DNA of 64,000 nt from Deltaproteobacteria bacterium. Its GTDB lineage: Bacteria; Desulfobacterota; Syntrophobacteria; Syntrophobacterales; Syntrophobacteraceae. A program made the translations under genes and the position numbers. The stretch covers positions 1 to 64,000 of the forward strand of contig JAJYDE010000004.1 of the NCBI GenBank assembly GCA_021777755.1, read 5' to 3'. The notes below the pieces were generated by a model. That model had not been told where the DNA came from. It worked only from the letters and a program-made list of their open reading frames with translations, and ran no database searches. Shown in pieces: positions 25,646-33,535 of this stretch (position 1 is its first letter; each line of letters opens with the position of its first letter).

Positions 25646-26797
25646 TCAATCCTGTTCCCATAGGCCGGTGTTGAAATTATAAAACCATCGCGGATTGAAG
25701 CTCCCTGTCTGATAATAGAGCCAAGCTCGGTCGTAAGACCGGTAGACGGACGGATAGACTGTCTGGCTGGTCCACCAGAAGGTGTTCATCCCGGGGTCCC
25801 AGAACCAGATGTTGTCGGTCGAGGTGCCGTAAGGATAGAGCCAGCCGAGGGTGCGGTGGTAAATCCAGGGCGCCTGGCTGATATTGAAATAGTCGAACCA
25901 GGCGAGCCATAGCCATCCGTTTCCGCAGTCGGAGGCCGATTGCCAGAGATAGGGCGCGGGGGCAAGCGAGGCCGTGATTGTGACCGGGCTTGCCTGCGTG
26001 CCGACATTGAAGGCCCCGTCAATGGCTCCGAGCCAGGAGACACTGCCGGGGGTGATGTTGAGGTTGTTAAAAGAGGTCGCTATGCCCGCAGTCCCGGCAA
26101 TGCCTCCCGTAGCGGTGACACCCGAAACGGCCACGACGAACTGGTAGGAGTCTCCGGCCACAAGCGTTACGCCCGCCTGCTGAGACGAGGCCGCAAGATT
26201 TGCCAGGCTGAAGGTTTGCGGGTCCAATAGCATCGTGGTCATGTTGTGGGGATCGGTCTGGAAGATTTGGACCTCTCCGGTCAGCTGGGGCCGGGGCGCC
26301 GAGGCTGTTCCCGAACTCGTCCCGCTCCAGTCGATCGGGGCAAGGGCCGAAACCGACAGGGTATAAGTCGCAGTCGAATCGACCGTGAAGGACCTGTCGA
26401 TGTAAGAACTCACATTCTGGCCGTCGAGGCTGACGCCCAGGGAATTATCCAGGGCGAAGCAGTTGTCCGCGTAAGCATAGACCGTGGCCCCGCCCGAGTC
26501 GCCGGCCAAAATTTGAAACGAGTTGCCCCAGGCCCCCGCCCCCATTGTCAATCCCGTCTGCCGCGGTTCGATCGCGGTTGCAATCTCGGTATTTTCCAAG
26601 GTGGAGCTCGAGCCGGATTTGACGCTCGAAGCGCTTAGAAGAACCGGAACCCCTCCATTGCAATCATAGTATATCCCCCCCAGGTCTTGGGCGGTGTAGT
26701 TGAAAACGTCGCCCGTCCATGAGATGCGGGCATCCGACTTCGAAACGATGAGGAGCGAAAATCCCAACAGAAACAGCAGGCAGGCTTTGGGTTTCAT
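25646..26797 (-). CDS. Secreted protein with aromatic-rich C-terminal region, unrecognised
   Basis: A 383-residue exported protein. The signal peptide is MKPKACLLFLLGFSLLIVSK ending near SDA. The middle, about 40-290, is rich in Ser, Thr, Gly and Ala with beta-strand patterns (YTLSVSALAPIDWSGTSSGT), as in surface adhesins or PEP-CTERM-like exoproteins, but no sorting signal is seen. The last 90 residues are extremely rich in Trp, Tyr and Phe (WLYPYGTSTDNIWFWDPGMN, FWWTSQTVYPSVYRSYDRAW) in repeats of a GWLYP/AWLYY type. The ATG at 26797 follows GGAGGGGG. The aromatic repeats could bind carbohydrate or surfaces. Function unknown. Confidence 0.75.
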   Translation of the reverse strand: MKPKACLLFLLGFSLLIVSKSDARISWTGDVFNYTAQDLGGIYYDCNGGVPVLLSASSVKSGSSSTLENTEIATAIEPRQTGLTMGAGAWGNSFQILAGDSGGATVYAYADNCFALDNSLGVSLDGQNVSSYIDRSFTVDSTATYTLSVSALAPIDWSGTSSGTASAPRPQLTGEVQIFQTDPHNMTTMLLDPQTFSLANLAASSQQAGVTLVAGDSYQFVVAVSGVTATGGIAGTAGIATSFNNLNITPGSVSWLGAIDGAFNVGTQASPVTITASLAPAPYLWQSASDCGNGWLWLAWFDYFNISQAPWIYHRTLGWLYPYGTSTDNIWFWDPGMNTFWWTSQTVYPSVYRSYDRAWLYYQTGSFNPRWFYNFNTGLWEQD

Positions 26798-27012
26798 GGC
26801 TTTACCCCCTCCGAGCAAGATCGATAATTTGCGAAACCGTGAAAGGCCCGGACGTTTCTCATAAAAACGGCCGGATGAGTCGACAGGTCGAAAAGTCCGG
26901 TCATGACGAACGGAACACGTCATGGGATGATGGGGCTATATTAGTCGAGCCGAAAAGGCAGGGGATCATTTCCGGTTTTTTAATAAGGCATGCAACAAGA
27001 GGGATTGGCTTT

Positions 27013-27048
27013 TTTTGACCGGCAGGGAGTTTGGACGGCCGGTCAAAA
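27013..27048. repeat. Inverted repeat downstream of 27092-28173 gene pair
   Basis: Arms TTTTGACCGGC and GCCGGTCAAAA form a perfect 11-bp stem with a 14-base loop. It stands 44 bp past the stop codon of the small membrane protein gene. Neither strand has a T run after the stem, so it is more likely a binding site or RNA-stabilising hairpin than a simple intrinsic terminator. The remainder of 26798-27091 shows nothing else recognisable. Confidence 0.45.
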
Positions 27049-27091
27049 GGGGTGGCCCCGGGAGTCCGTGGCTGTTACGAACGGGCAAAAA

Positions 27092-27412
27092 TCATGAGAT
27101 TTCGATTTTTAACGGTTTATCTTCCAGGGTCTCCTCCCGCTCTTCAGGAGCTTTTTTCACCGAACCGATGCGCTCGGGCGGGCGCCCGGGCTCGAAGCGC
27201 TCCCTCGGGCGGTGCTGAAGACCTTCATGACCCATGTCCAGATCGAATATCTCGCAGGGCTTTTCGGGGGAATCGGAGAACCCGAGGGACAGTTTTCCCG
27301 CTTGGACCGGGTCCGGCCGGCCACGCTTGCCGCTAACAAGTCCATAGGCAATCAGGCACAGGCCGGCAAAAGAAATGCCACCAAAAACCATGAGCATATG
27401 CATTCGGGTCAT
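27092..27412 (-). CDS. Small single-pass membrane protein, unrecognised
   Basis: A 106-residue protein with one N-terminal membrane helix (MLMVFGGISFAGLCLIAYGL) and a charged, Pro-rich soluble tail (CEIFDLDMGHEGLQHRPRER, EEREETLEDKPLKIEIS). The start at 27412 follows AGGAG. Its ATG overlaps the stop of the upstream gene at 27409-28173 in an ATGA junction, so the two products are probably made together and may interact. No domain recognised. Confidence 0.6.
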   Translation of the reverse strand: MTRMHMLMVFGGISFAGLCLIAYGLVSGKRGRPDPVQAGKLSLGFSDSPEKPCEIFDLDMGHEGLQHRPRERFEPGRPPERIGSVKKAPEEREETLEDKPLKIEIS

Positions 27413-28173
27413 ACTAAACTCCTCGGCATGATCCGCCACCGGTTATTGGGATAGATTCTCACCTGGATGACATAATAACCGCGGCCGCCCCGGAAAGATA
27501 CGGGACGCTCGAAAGAATACATCGTCCTTAACCGCAGGACGGCGCCCCGGCGCGAATCAAGTCCTCTTGAAAAAGTGAAATAGACACGACGACCGACATC
27601 TCCGATTCTTTGGACATGCACCCTGATCCGGTCGCCCAGGTGCACGGAAGCCACCCCGACGGGGCGGTCCCGGGCGGGATCGAAAGTGAACTTGATCACG
27701 ACGGGCCGGGTTGGGGCAAAAGAATCGCGATCGACCGGGCGGCTATTACGGTAAACTCGAACCGCGCGCCAGCGCGGGTGGTTAGGTCCCGATTTTGCCG
27801 AGGCTTGGCCGGCCGGTGCGCTGTGGGCGAGAGGCCGGGATGTCTCCCGCGCCTTTAATCGGGCGGCAATGCGATGCGCCCTGTTGGCGTTGGAGGCGAC
27901 CGGGGCTTTGGGGATTTTCTTGTGAACGGGTGCGCTTTGCGCCAAAGGCCTGGCGGGAGACGCCCCGGAAGAGGCGGGTAGCGCTTCAGGCGGCTTTGGC
28001 GGCGCTTGATCGGCCACGGTCTGCCGCGCCCCTCCCGCGTCCTCGGCCACCCCGGGAGGTTTTACCGCCTGGCTCCCCGGCAAGAGCACTCCGGTTTGCA
28101 CCAGTCCCAAGCCCGCCAGTCCGACAACCAGCAGTGCCGCCCCAACAACTGTCATGACCGTACGCTTCGCCAC
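27409..28173 (-). CDS. Exported or membrane-anchored protein with Ala/Pro-rich linker and beta-rich C-terminal domain
   Basis: A 254-residue protein starting at a GTG behind AGGAGGG. Residues 7-30 form a membrane anchor or uncleaved signal (VVGAALLVVGLAGLGLVQTG). An Ala/Pro/Ser-rich linker (about 35-130) resembles envelope-spanning linkers. The C-terminal 120 residues are beta-rich and basic (VVIKFTFDPARDRPVGVASV, HLGDRIRVHVQRIGDVGRRV, SFRGGRGYYVIQVRIYPNNR). The design is that of an inner-membrane protein reaching into the periplasm. It is translationally coupled to the small membrane protein downstream. No family recognised. Confidence 0.65.
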   Translation of the reverse strand: MAKRTVMTVVGAALLVVGLAGLGLVQTGVLLPGSQAVKPPGVAEDAGGARQTVADQAPPKPPEALPASSGASPARPLAQSAPVHKKIPKAPVASNANRAHRIAARLKARETSRPLAHSAPAGQASAKSGPNHPRWRAVRVYRNSRPVDRDSFAPTRPVVIKFTFDPARDRPVGVASVHLGDRIRVHVQRIGDVGRRVYFTFSRGLDSRRGAVLRLRTMYSFERPVSFRGGRGYYVIQVRIYPNNRWRIMPRSLV

Positions 28174-28341
28174 TTTCGCCCTCCTTGCCGTGATCTGGAC
28201 CGGACCTGCCCGGGGAAACCGCCGCGCGAGCCGCCGTCATCACCATGCCGTGAAAATTGATTTTGAAAAATTTTTGTTTTCCAAATCACAAAGACGTGAA
28301 CGGGGCGAATTTAGTCGACAAAAGTTCTCGGGCGGGCAAAA

Positions 28342-28366
28342 GAAACCGGCCGCGGGCGACCGGTAA
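28342..28366 (-). terminator. Possible weak intrinsic terminator
   Basis: Immediately after the stop of the Cys-rich protein gene, minus-strand ACCGG, a 10-base GC-rich loop and CCGGT are followed by TTCTTTTG. The five-base stem is short, so strength is doubtful. Confidence 0.35.
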
Positions 28367-28573
28367 TCATCGACTGCTGGGACAAAGGGGCTCGAACCGC
28401 TCGCAGCAACGCCTGGCGGAAAGGAGGCGGTCGGTTAGCACACAAATTCCGTCTTCACTTCGCACCGAAGCATAGGCGGAACCGAGCACCCTCAGGCCGC
28501 TCAGTTCGGATTCCAGATACTCGGGAGAATTTCGGAAATGTTTGCATCGCAGGCATTGCGCCCCCTGGCTCAT
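28367..28573 (-). CDS. Small Cys-containing protein, unrecognised
   Basis: A 68-residue cytoplasmic protein with five Cys: CLRCKHF at the start, GICVLTDR in the middle, CCERFEPLC at the end. The pairing of CxxC with later Cys suggests a small metal- or Fe-S-binding fold. The central SGLRVLGSAYASVRSEDGIC looks conserved in pattern. The ATG at 28573 follows GGGGG. It lies 21 bp after the stop of the transporter gene at 28595-30004 on the same strand, so it is probably in that operon. Confidence 0.6.
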   Translation of the reverse strand: MSQGAQCLRCKHFRNSPEYLESELSGLRVLGSAYASVRSEDGICVLTDRLLSARRCCERFEPLCPSSR

Positions 28574-28594
28574 ACGACCCCCAGTTTCCGTTGT

Positions 28595-30004
28595 CTATTT
28601 GCCCAAAGCGGTCCAGTAGGCTCCGAAAACGAAGTGCGACAGGACAAATCCCAGCACAACATTTATTGCCACCCCGGCTGTGAAGGCGCCAAAAGGCTTC
28701 AAGCCGGCCGCCTTGAGTTCCCGAAACCGGGTGGTAAGCCCGATGCTCAGAAAGCAAAAGATAAAAGCCCACGATCTTATGGAAACCAGCGGCTGGATCA
28801 GGTCGGGCTTCAACGTGCTGTTAAATGCTTGCGTCGAGAACCCGGCCGTAACCAGGGTCATCAGCGTGGTGGCAAGAAAAAAGCCGATGACAAATTTGGG
28901 AAAACGCCACCAGATTTCCATTGCGCTGGGCTTTGTTCCGCATTCTTCCTTTTCCCATTTGAGGCAGGCGATCATCGCGAAGACAAAAGACCAGATGCCG
29001 ATCCACATATCCCGGCCAATCACCTTCATGAGCGTAAAGCTCTGAATGGCGGCGTTTTCGTTTCCGGCCATCTTTCCATAGGCGCTTGCGGCGGCAAAAC
29101 CGGCGGCATCGGCGAATTCCGAGGTCCCGATCCATGCCCCGGCAACGCCCGGCGAGAGGTGGAGCGCTTTTGAAACGAACGGCAGAACGATGATCATCAC
29201 AAGCGCCCAGACCACCACCAGGGTAACGGAGGTATAGAGGTCTTCCTTCCTGGCCTTTACCGAACTGGCAATGGCCATGGAGGCGGAGACGCCGCAAACC
29301 GATCCTCCAACGCCGATAACCGAAGCCAACCGCTTGTCGAGTCCGAAGAACCGCGTGGCGACAAAATAGATGGTGAGGCAGGTGGTAAGGGAAATGATCG
29401 TGGCCTGCAGCAGAGCGACGGGGCCGGCGGTGACGATGAGAGTTACGGGAAAGGTTGCGCCCAGAAGGACAATGCCCGTTTTTATGTAGTATTCCACCCT
29501 GAAACCGGCGTCCAGCCATTTGGGCAGTGAAACAACATTGGCCAGGATCAACCCCAGGATAAGGGCCACCAGCGGAGGTTCCAGATTATACCGGGCGGCA
29601 TTGGCCCACCCGCCGATCGAGAACATGATGACCGCAAGGATGTATAAGCACAGGAAGCCGGGAAGGAACTGAGAAGGTTTTATCCCCATTATGGTCGTGC
29701 TGATCCCGAAAACAACCAGCCAGAAAAGAAACTGAAACAGGTAGAGGTGGAAATTTTGTTGAAAATGGGCCCGCAACTGGTCGAACGTGGTCCACTTCAC
29801 TCCGCCCGGATTAATGAACAGTAACTTTACGGCATCGCTTCCCATCCAATAGGAGATCAGGGTAATCACCATGAGCCCGATTCCCAGATAGATCGCCCAC
29901 CAATCCTCTTTGAGGTAGAGTTCCTTCCAGCCCATCGGCGCGGGTCCGAGTGCGCCTTTGCCGGTGTCGGAGACTTCCGGTCCGGGATTTGCCTGATTCG
30001 CCAT
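28595..30004 (-). CDS. YeiH/UPF0324 family putative sulfate exporter
   Basis: A 469-residue integral membrane protein with about 11-12 helices. The C-terminal two thirds match the YeiH (PSE, putative sulfate exporter) family: PPLVALILGLILANVVSLP, EYYIKTGIVLLGATFPV, the conserved GVGGSVCGVSASMAIA, and WIGTSEFADAAGFAAASAYG. The N-terminal 110 residues add extra helices not in the minimal family (YLGIGLMVITLISYWMG). The ATG at 30004 follows AGGAGAGGG. In sulfonate or sulfite users, YeiH-type proteins are thought to export sulfate or related anions; in a sulfate reducer the direction and ion remain open. Confidence 0.85.
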   Translation of the reverse strand: MANQANPGPEVSDTGKGALGPAPMGWKELYLKEDWWAIYLGIGLMVITLISYWMGSDAVKLLFINPGGVKWTTFDQLRAHFQQNFHLYLFQFLFWLVVFGISTTIMGIKPSQFLPGFLCLYILAVIMFSIGGWANAARYNLEPPLVALILGLILANVVSLPKWLDAGFRVEYYIKTGIVLLGATFPVTLIVTAGPVALLQATIISLTTCLTIYFVATRFFGLDKRLASVIGVGGSVCGVSASMAIASSVKARKEDLYTSVTLVVVWALVMIIVLPFVSKALHLSPGVAGAWIGTSEFADAAGFAAASAYGKMAGNENAAIQSFTLMKVIGRDMWIGIWSFVFAMIACLKWEKEECGTKPSAMEIWWRFPKFVIGFFLATTLMTLVTAGFSTQAFNSTLKPDLIQPLVSIRSWAFIFCFLSIGLTTRFRELKAAGLKPFGAFTAGVAINVVLGFVLSHFVFGAYWTALGK

Positions 30005-30291
30005 GCCCTCTCCTCGGATAGGATTTTTCGAGTATTTTCCCCGGGCTCTTTTGGCCCCGATTGAAAATCACGTCCTTGCCGGTGCAACATGGATGCCAGT
30101 CCACAAAACTACTTTTCCCAATATATTCCGGATAATAGACGGGGGCTTGCGTCTGATCGCGAGGGTGTGAATCCTGCCAGGTTACATGGACTGTAACCCT
30201 TCGGTTTCCTTCTTGAAGACAAATGAGATGATCAGGCAGATACGCGAACGGCGCGGACCTGCCCCTTGCTTGTCATGAGCGCCGCAACGGT

Positions 30292-30399
30292 TCAGCCTTC
30301 CTTTGCCATTTTCTTGGACTTTTTTTCAGCCTTTTTCTCCTTCACCGACTTGGCAGGCTTTTTCTTTTCATCCTTTTTCGTATCCTTGTTCTTGCCCAT
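30292..30399 (-). CDS. Very small Lys-rich protein (35 residues)
   Basis: A 35-codon gene starting at ATG 30399 behind a strong GGAGGTGA and ending at TGA 30292. The product (MGKNKDTKKDEKKKPAKSVK and then EKKAEKKSKKMAKEG) has about 16 Lys and no aromatic residue, so it is unfolded and highly basic, as in nucleic-acid-binding tails or small ribosome-associated proteins. The strong ribosome-binding site and clean stop make it likely to be translated despite low complexity. No known family. It is alone, 287 bp upstream of the YeiH-type gene on the same strand; that gap contains the inverted repeat GGTTAC-N7-GTAACC at 30180-30198. Confidence 0.55.
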   Translation of the reverse strand: MGKNKDTKKDEKKKPAKSVKEKKAEKKSKKMAKEG

Positions 30400-30712
30400 G
30401 ACTTCACCTCCGTTTCGACTGTGAAAATATCCCGGATCTCTTGCGCCTCGGTCGTCAATTTCGCCAAATCCCCAACAGTTTATACTCTTAACAAGCCGGT
30501 TACAAGAAGGAACAGCAGGAACAAAGATAGCCCCCTCGCCACAAGACCGGGCATGCGGGCGTGCGGAGAAATGCGGGCGCCGGGGGCGGGAAAAAACCAG
30601 TAAGGGACGGCTTTAACGATCACGCCGCGCACGGATGATCGTGGCGTGATGCGGGATGATCAGCGTAAAAATGCATTTCGAAGCCGTATTTTCTCAACAA
30701 CCGCCACGCTTG

Positions 30713-30741
30713 TTGACATAGGTAAAATCAATATGTAGGAT
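30713..30741 (+). promoter_or_regulatory. Sigma-70 promoter of the transglutaminase-like gene
   Basis: A perfect -35 TTGACA (30713-30718), 17-base spacer and -10 TAGGAT (30736-30741). It would give a 5' leader of about 94 bases before the GTG at 30842. Upstream, ATCACGCC (30619-30626) and GGCGTGAT (30643-30650) form an inverted repeat that could bind a regulator. The rest of 30400-30712 shows no gene. Confidence 0.65.
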
Positions 30742-30841
30742 AGAGTTGCCCCATTCAACGCAGCTTCGAAACAGCTCCGGACGGTTGTGTGGAAAGTTCT
30801 GGGGAAAACGGGAAAATCAACCTTTCAGATGGAGACGGATA

Positions 30842-31849
30842 GTGAGGGTAAAGTTTTTACCGGCGATTTTGTTCCTTTTCCTTACGGTGTCCACCACCGT
30901 TTGCATGGCGAAGTCGGGGACCATAACTTACAATATCAAGCTGAATGCGGCCAAAGGCGCCAAACAGGCCCGATTGTGGCTTCCTTATCCCATGTCCGAC
31001 CCGCACCAGACAATTTCGGATGTCCAGGTCAAGGGGAATTTCAACAGTTGGGCCGTGTACCGGGAGCCAGCCGGCGGGGCCACCTACCTCTATGCGCAAT
31101 GGAGCGAAATCAACAGACCTCCCCGGTTGGTCATGAGCTTCCATGCCCTATCCAAAGACCGTAGAATCGGAGAGCTGAAGGATTCGGGAAAACCTGTCCC
31201 CGAGACAGTGAAGAAGTATCTCGAGTCTTCCGAGTGGGGGCCGGTGGAGGATTACAGGAAGCTTGCCGGACAGATCACGAAGGGCAAAAAGAGCTATCTT
31301 GCCAGGGTGCGGGCGGTCTATGACTGGGTGATAGGGAACACCTTCAGGGATGAGGGGGTAAAGGGGTGCGGTCTGGGCCTCACGACCCGGACCCTCACGA
31401 AGTTCAACGGCGGCGGGAAATGCGCGGATATCAGTTCGGTGTTCGTGACCATCGCACGTGCGGCCGGCATCCCGGCGCGGGATATTTTCGGCCTGCGACT
31501 CGCCGATCCGAAAAGCGGGGACATCACTACCGCATTCCATTGCTGGACACAGTTCTATCTGCCGGGGACGGGCTGGGTCATGGCCGATCCCGCCGATGTG
31601 CGAAAGATGATGCTCGATAACAAAATCGGGCTGAAGGACGCCGGGAAATGGAAGAAATTCTTCTGGGGCGGCGACGATCTTTTCCGGGTGGTGCTGGAAA
31701 GGAATGCGCGCGACGTGGTATTTAACCCGCCACAGAAAGGCGGACCTCTGGGCTACTTCATGTACCCCTTCGCGCAGGTCGACGGGAAAAGCCTCGATTA
31801 TTTCTCCCCCAAGGATTTCCGCTACAGAGTCCGGTTCAAGGCGGATTGA
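30842..31849 (+). CDS. Periplasmic transglutaminase-like (cysteine protease fold) protein
   Basis: A 335-residue exported protein. A GTG start at 30842 behind GGAGA gives the signal peptide MRVKFLPAILFLFLTVSTTV followed by CMA. The N-terminal beta domain (TITYNIKLNAAKGAKQARLW) resembles the region preceding transglutaminase cores. The catalytic triad is visible as C194 (NGGGKCADISS), H233 (TTAFHCWTQFY) and D249 (GWVMADPADV). Such proteins in bacteria act as peptidases or amidases on envelope substrates. An upstream ATG frame lacks a ribosome-binding site and would bury the signal peptide. It has its own promoter and terminator, so it is a single-gene unit. Confidence 0.88.
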   Translation: MRVKFLPAILFLFLTVSTTVCMAKSGTITYNIKLNAAKGAKQARLWLPYPMSDPHQTISDVQVKGNFNSWAVYREPAGGATYLYAQWSEINRPPRLVMSFHALSKDRRIGELKDSGKPVPETVKKYLESSEWGPVEDYRKLAGQITKGKKSYLARVRAVYDWVIGNTFRDEGVKGCGLGLTTRTLTKFNGGGKCADISSVFVTIARAAGIPARDIFGLRLADPKSGDITTAFHCWTQFYLPGTGWVMADPADVRKMMLDNKIGLKDAGKWKKFFWGGDDLFRVVLERNARDVVFNPPQKGGPLGYFMYPFAQVDGKSLDYFSPKDFRYRVRFKAD

Positions 31850-31905
31850 TGCTCGCACCGACGAAGGCGAGATGGACCTCGGAAGCCTTCCGGCCGGAGA
31901 ATTGA

Positions 31906-31935
31906 AGCCCCCCTTTAAAAGCGGGGGCTTTTTTT
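31906..31935 (+). terminator. Intrinsic terminator after the transglutaminase-like gene
   Basis: AGCCCCC, a 10-base spacer and GGGGGCT are followed by a seven-base T run. It lies 57 bp after the stop codon at 31849. Confidence 0.9.
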
Positions 31936-32087
31936 GTGCCTTGAACCCAACCGATATGGACCAAACTTGTCACAGTTGCTTACCGCGCCAGGGCATGGAT
32001 CATGAAAACCTATTGAAATTTGAAAAACTATCGGAAAAATATATGCTATACTCCTCTCCAAGAGATTCTCTTCACATGGGGGCGGCC

Positions 32088-32840
32088 ATGAACGGAGTAT
32101 TTACCCAAGAAACCATAAAGAAAATAGAGGAAGGCATCCGGCAAAGGTACGCGGCGGCGGCAAAAAGTCCCGAGGGCCGCTTCCGTTTTCCGACCGGGAA
32201 AGCGGGCCTTGAGGCTTTGGGCTATGATCGCGGCATTCTAGCCACTCTGCCCGATGAGGTTTTGGCCTCCTACTGCGGGGTGGGGCAGCCGTTTGCGCTG
32301 GCCCGCATCGAGCAAGGCGAGTCCGTGCTGGACGTGGGTTGCGGGGCCGGAGTCGATACGATCATCGCCGCCGTCATGACCGGACCGCACGGGAAAGCCA
32401 CCGGCATCGACTTTGTCCCGGAAATGATTGAGCGAGCAAAGCAGAACCTTGAAGAGACAAAACTTGACAATGTGGCTTTCGCGCAGGGTTCCGGAGAAAA
32501 TCTGCCTTTCCCGAACGAGAGTTTTGATTGCGTCATTTCCAACGGCGCATTCAACCTCATTCCCGATAAGGCAAAAGCGATGCGGGAAGCGTTCAGGGTA
32601 TTGAAGCACAACGGAAAAATCATGATTGCCGACCAGGTTCTCGAAAAATCCCCACCCTTTTCGAGTCCCGCGGACATCGTTGCAACCTGGGCCAGGTGAC
32701 AAGGCGGGGCCATACCGGGAATGGATTTCCTGGCAATTATCGAAAAAGCCGGCTTTACGGGTTGTGAGTTGGTCTCGGAGACCGGCTTCAACAGTTCCGC
32801 CGTGACCAAAGGCGTTTTATTTCGAGCTTACAAGGAATAA
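32088..32840 (+). CDS. ArsM-like SAM-dependent methyltransferase, candidate selenoprotein (in-frame TGA at 32697)
   Basis: A class I methyltransferase of 250 residues if TGA codon 204 is read as selenocysteine. Motif I is VLDVGCGAGVDTIIAA (80-95). YCGVGQPFA (C63) and SNGAFNLIPDK (152-162) lie where arsenite methyltransferases (ArsM) carry two of their As-binding Cys; the second is Gly here. The frame continues past TGA without a shift through QGGAIPGMDFLAIIEKAGFT to a normal end at TAA 32838. Sec204 falls where ArsM relatives have a C-terminal Cys before a GGA motif. A hairpin at 32715-32733 fits a bacterial SECIS. The ATG at 32088 follows GGGGGCGG; ATG 32076 is an alternative. A nonsense mutation is the competing explanation. 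Arsenic need not be the substrate given the missing middle Cys. Confidence 0.75.
32715..32733 (+). promoter_or_regulatory. Candidate bacterial SECIS hairpin
   Basis: CCGGGAA and TTCCTGG pair over seven bases (one G-U) around the loop TGGAT. The stem begins 15 bases after the in-frame TGA and the loop guanines fall about 23 bases after it. Bacterial SECIS elements have the stem just downstream of UGA, within the coding region, with a G near the start of the apical loop. Confidence 0.6.
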
Positions 32841-32933
32841 GCGATTCTTATCCGGGGACGTAACACGGGAACGCCCCCGGTTTGCTCTTCGCCTCGGCAA
32901 GAATCGCCCCCTGGACAAATCGGCCGGTTGCAC

Positions 32934-33356
32934 TCAATCAGGGAATTTGAGCACAACTTCCTCCCCTCCGTCGTTACTGTCGATCCTCATTTCCAGCTCT
33001 ATACTGCCGTCCCGGATACCGATCACAACGGGCATCCGTCCCGTGTTTCCCTCTATGTGGGTGATGTCTTTCACCACGGTGAAAACCTTTTCCCCGATGG
33101 CCCGGGGAGGGCCGGGCAATTCGGTTTTCCTGTACTTGGCGGTTACTGAAATAGCCCCGCCTTCCTCCCTGCGCAGTGAAATCTTTTCAGCGTTTCTGTC
33201 GATTCCATGCAAAACGGCCAATGCAATCCACTTCAAAGCGCCTTCCTCGGAGTCCCGCTCTCTTACGAGGCCGGCCATTTCAGCCAGCAGATCCGTATCG
33301 GCCAAGCAATCGGCATGTTCCTGCACCTTGGCGTGCAACGATCTTTTATCGAGCAT
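32934..33356 (-). CDS. Conserved hypothetical protein of 140 residues
   Basis: A soluble protein: a helical first half (HAKVQEHADCLADTDLLAEM, SEEGALKWIALAVLHGIDRN) and a beta-rich second half (GGAISVTAKYRKTELPGPPR, RMPVVIGIRDGSIELEMRID). No signal peptide, membrane helix or known motif. The ATG at 33356 follows AGGAGGGG; longer versions upstream add low-complexity residues and lack a ribosome site. It lies 179 bp after glyS on the same strand, and its 3' end faces the methyltransferase gene. Function unknown. Confidence 0.7.
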   Translation of the reverse strand: MLDKRSLHAKVQEHADCLADTDLLAEMAGLVRERDSEEGALKWIALAVLHGIDRNAEKISLRREEGGAISVTAKYRKTELPGPPRAIGEKVFTVVKDITHIEGNTGRMPVVIGIRDGSIELEMRIDSNDGGEEVVLKFPD

Positions 33357-33535
33357 TTGAATTCCCCTCCTTACCGGGCAGATCGACACAATACAAACGG
33401 CGACCTTGGGGGCGCCGGGGTTCAAGCCAATCCCGCCTCCGGTCGGCGGGCGCAGCAAACCCTTTTGGTCCGGGCCGAGGCAAAAAGCCACGGCCCGGCA
33501 TATTTAAAGGTAATTATTGGTGTCCCCGAATCCAG

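Noticed and set aside
27013-27048. The TTTTGACCGGC palindrome as an intrinsic terminator
   Set aside because: The T run precedes the stem on the plus strand, and only A or G bases follow on each strand in the direction of transcription.
32697-32699. Reading the TGA as an ordinary stop that ends the methyltransferase at 203 residues
   Set aside because: Clear in-frame coding continues for 46 residues, including a conserved-looking GGAIPG and AGFTGCEL end. A truncated enzyme would lose this conserved C-terminus. Still, a nonsense mutation cannot be excluded from the sequence alone.
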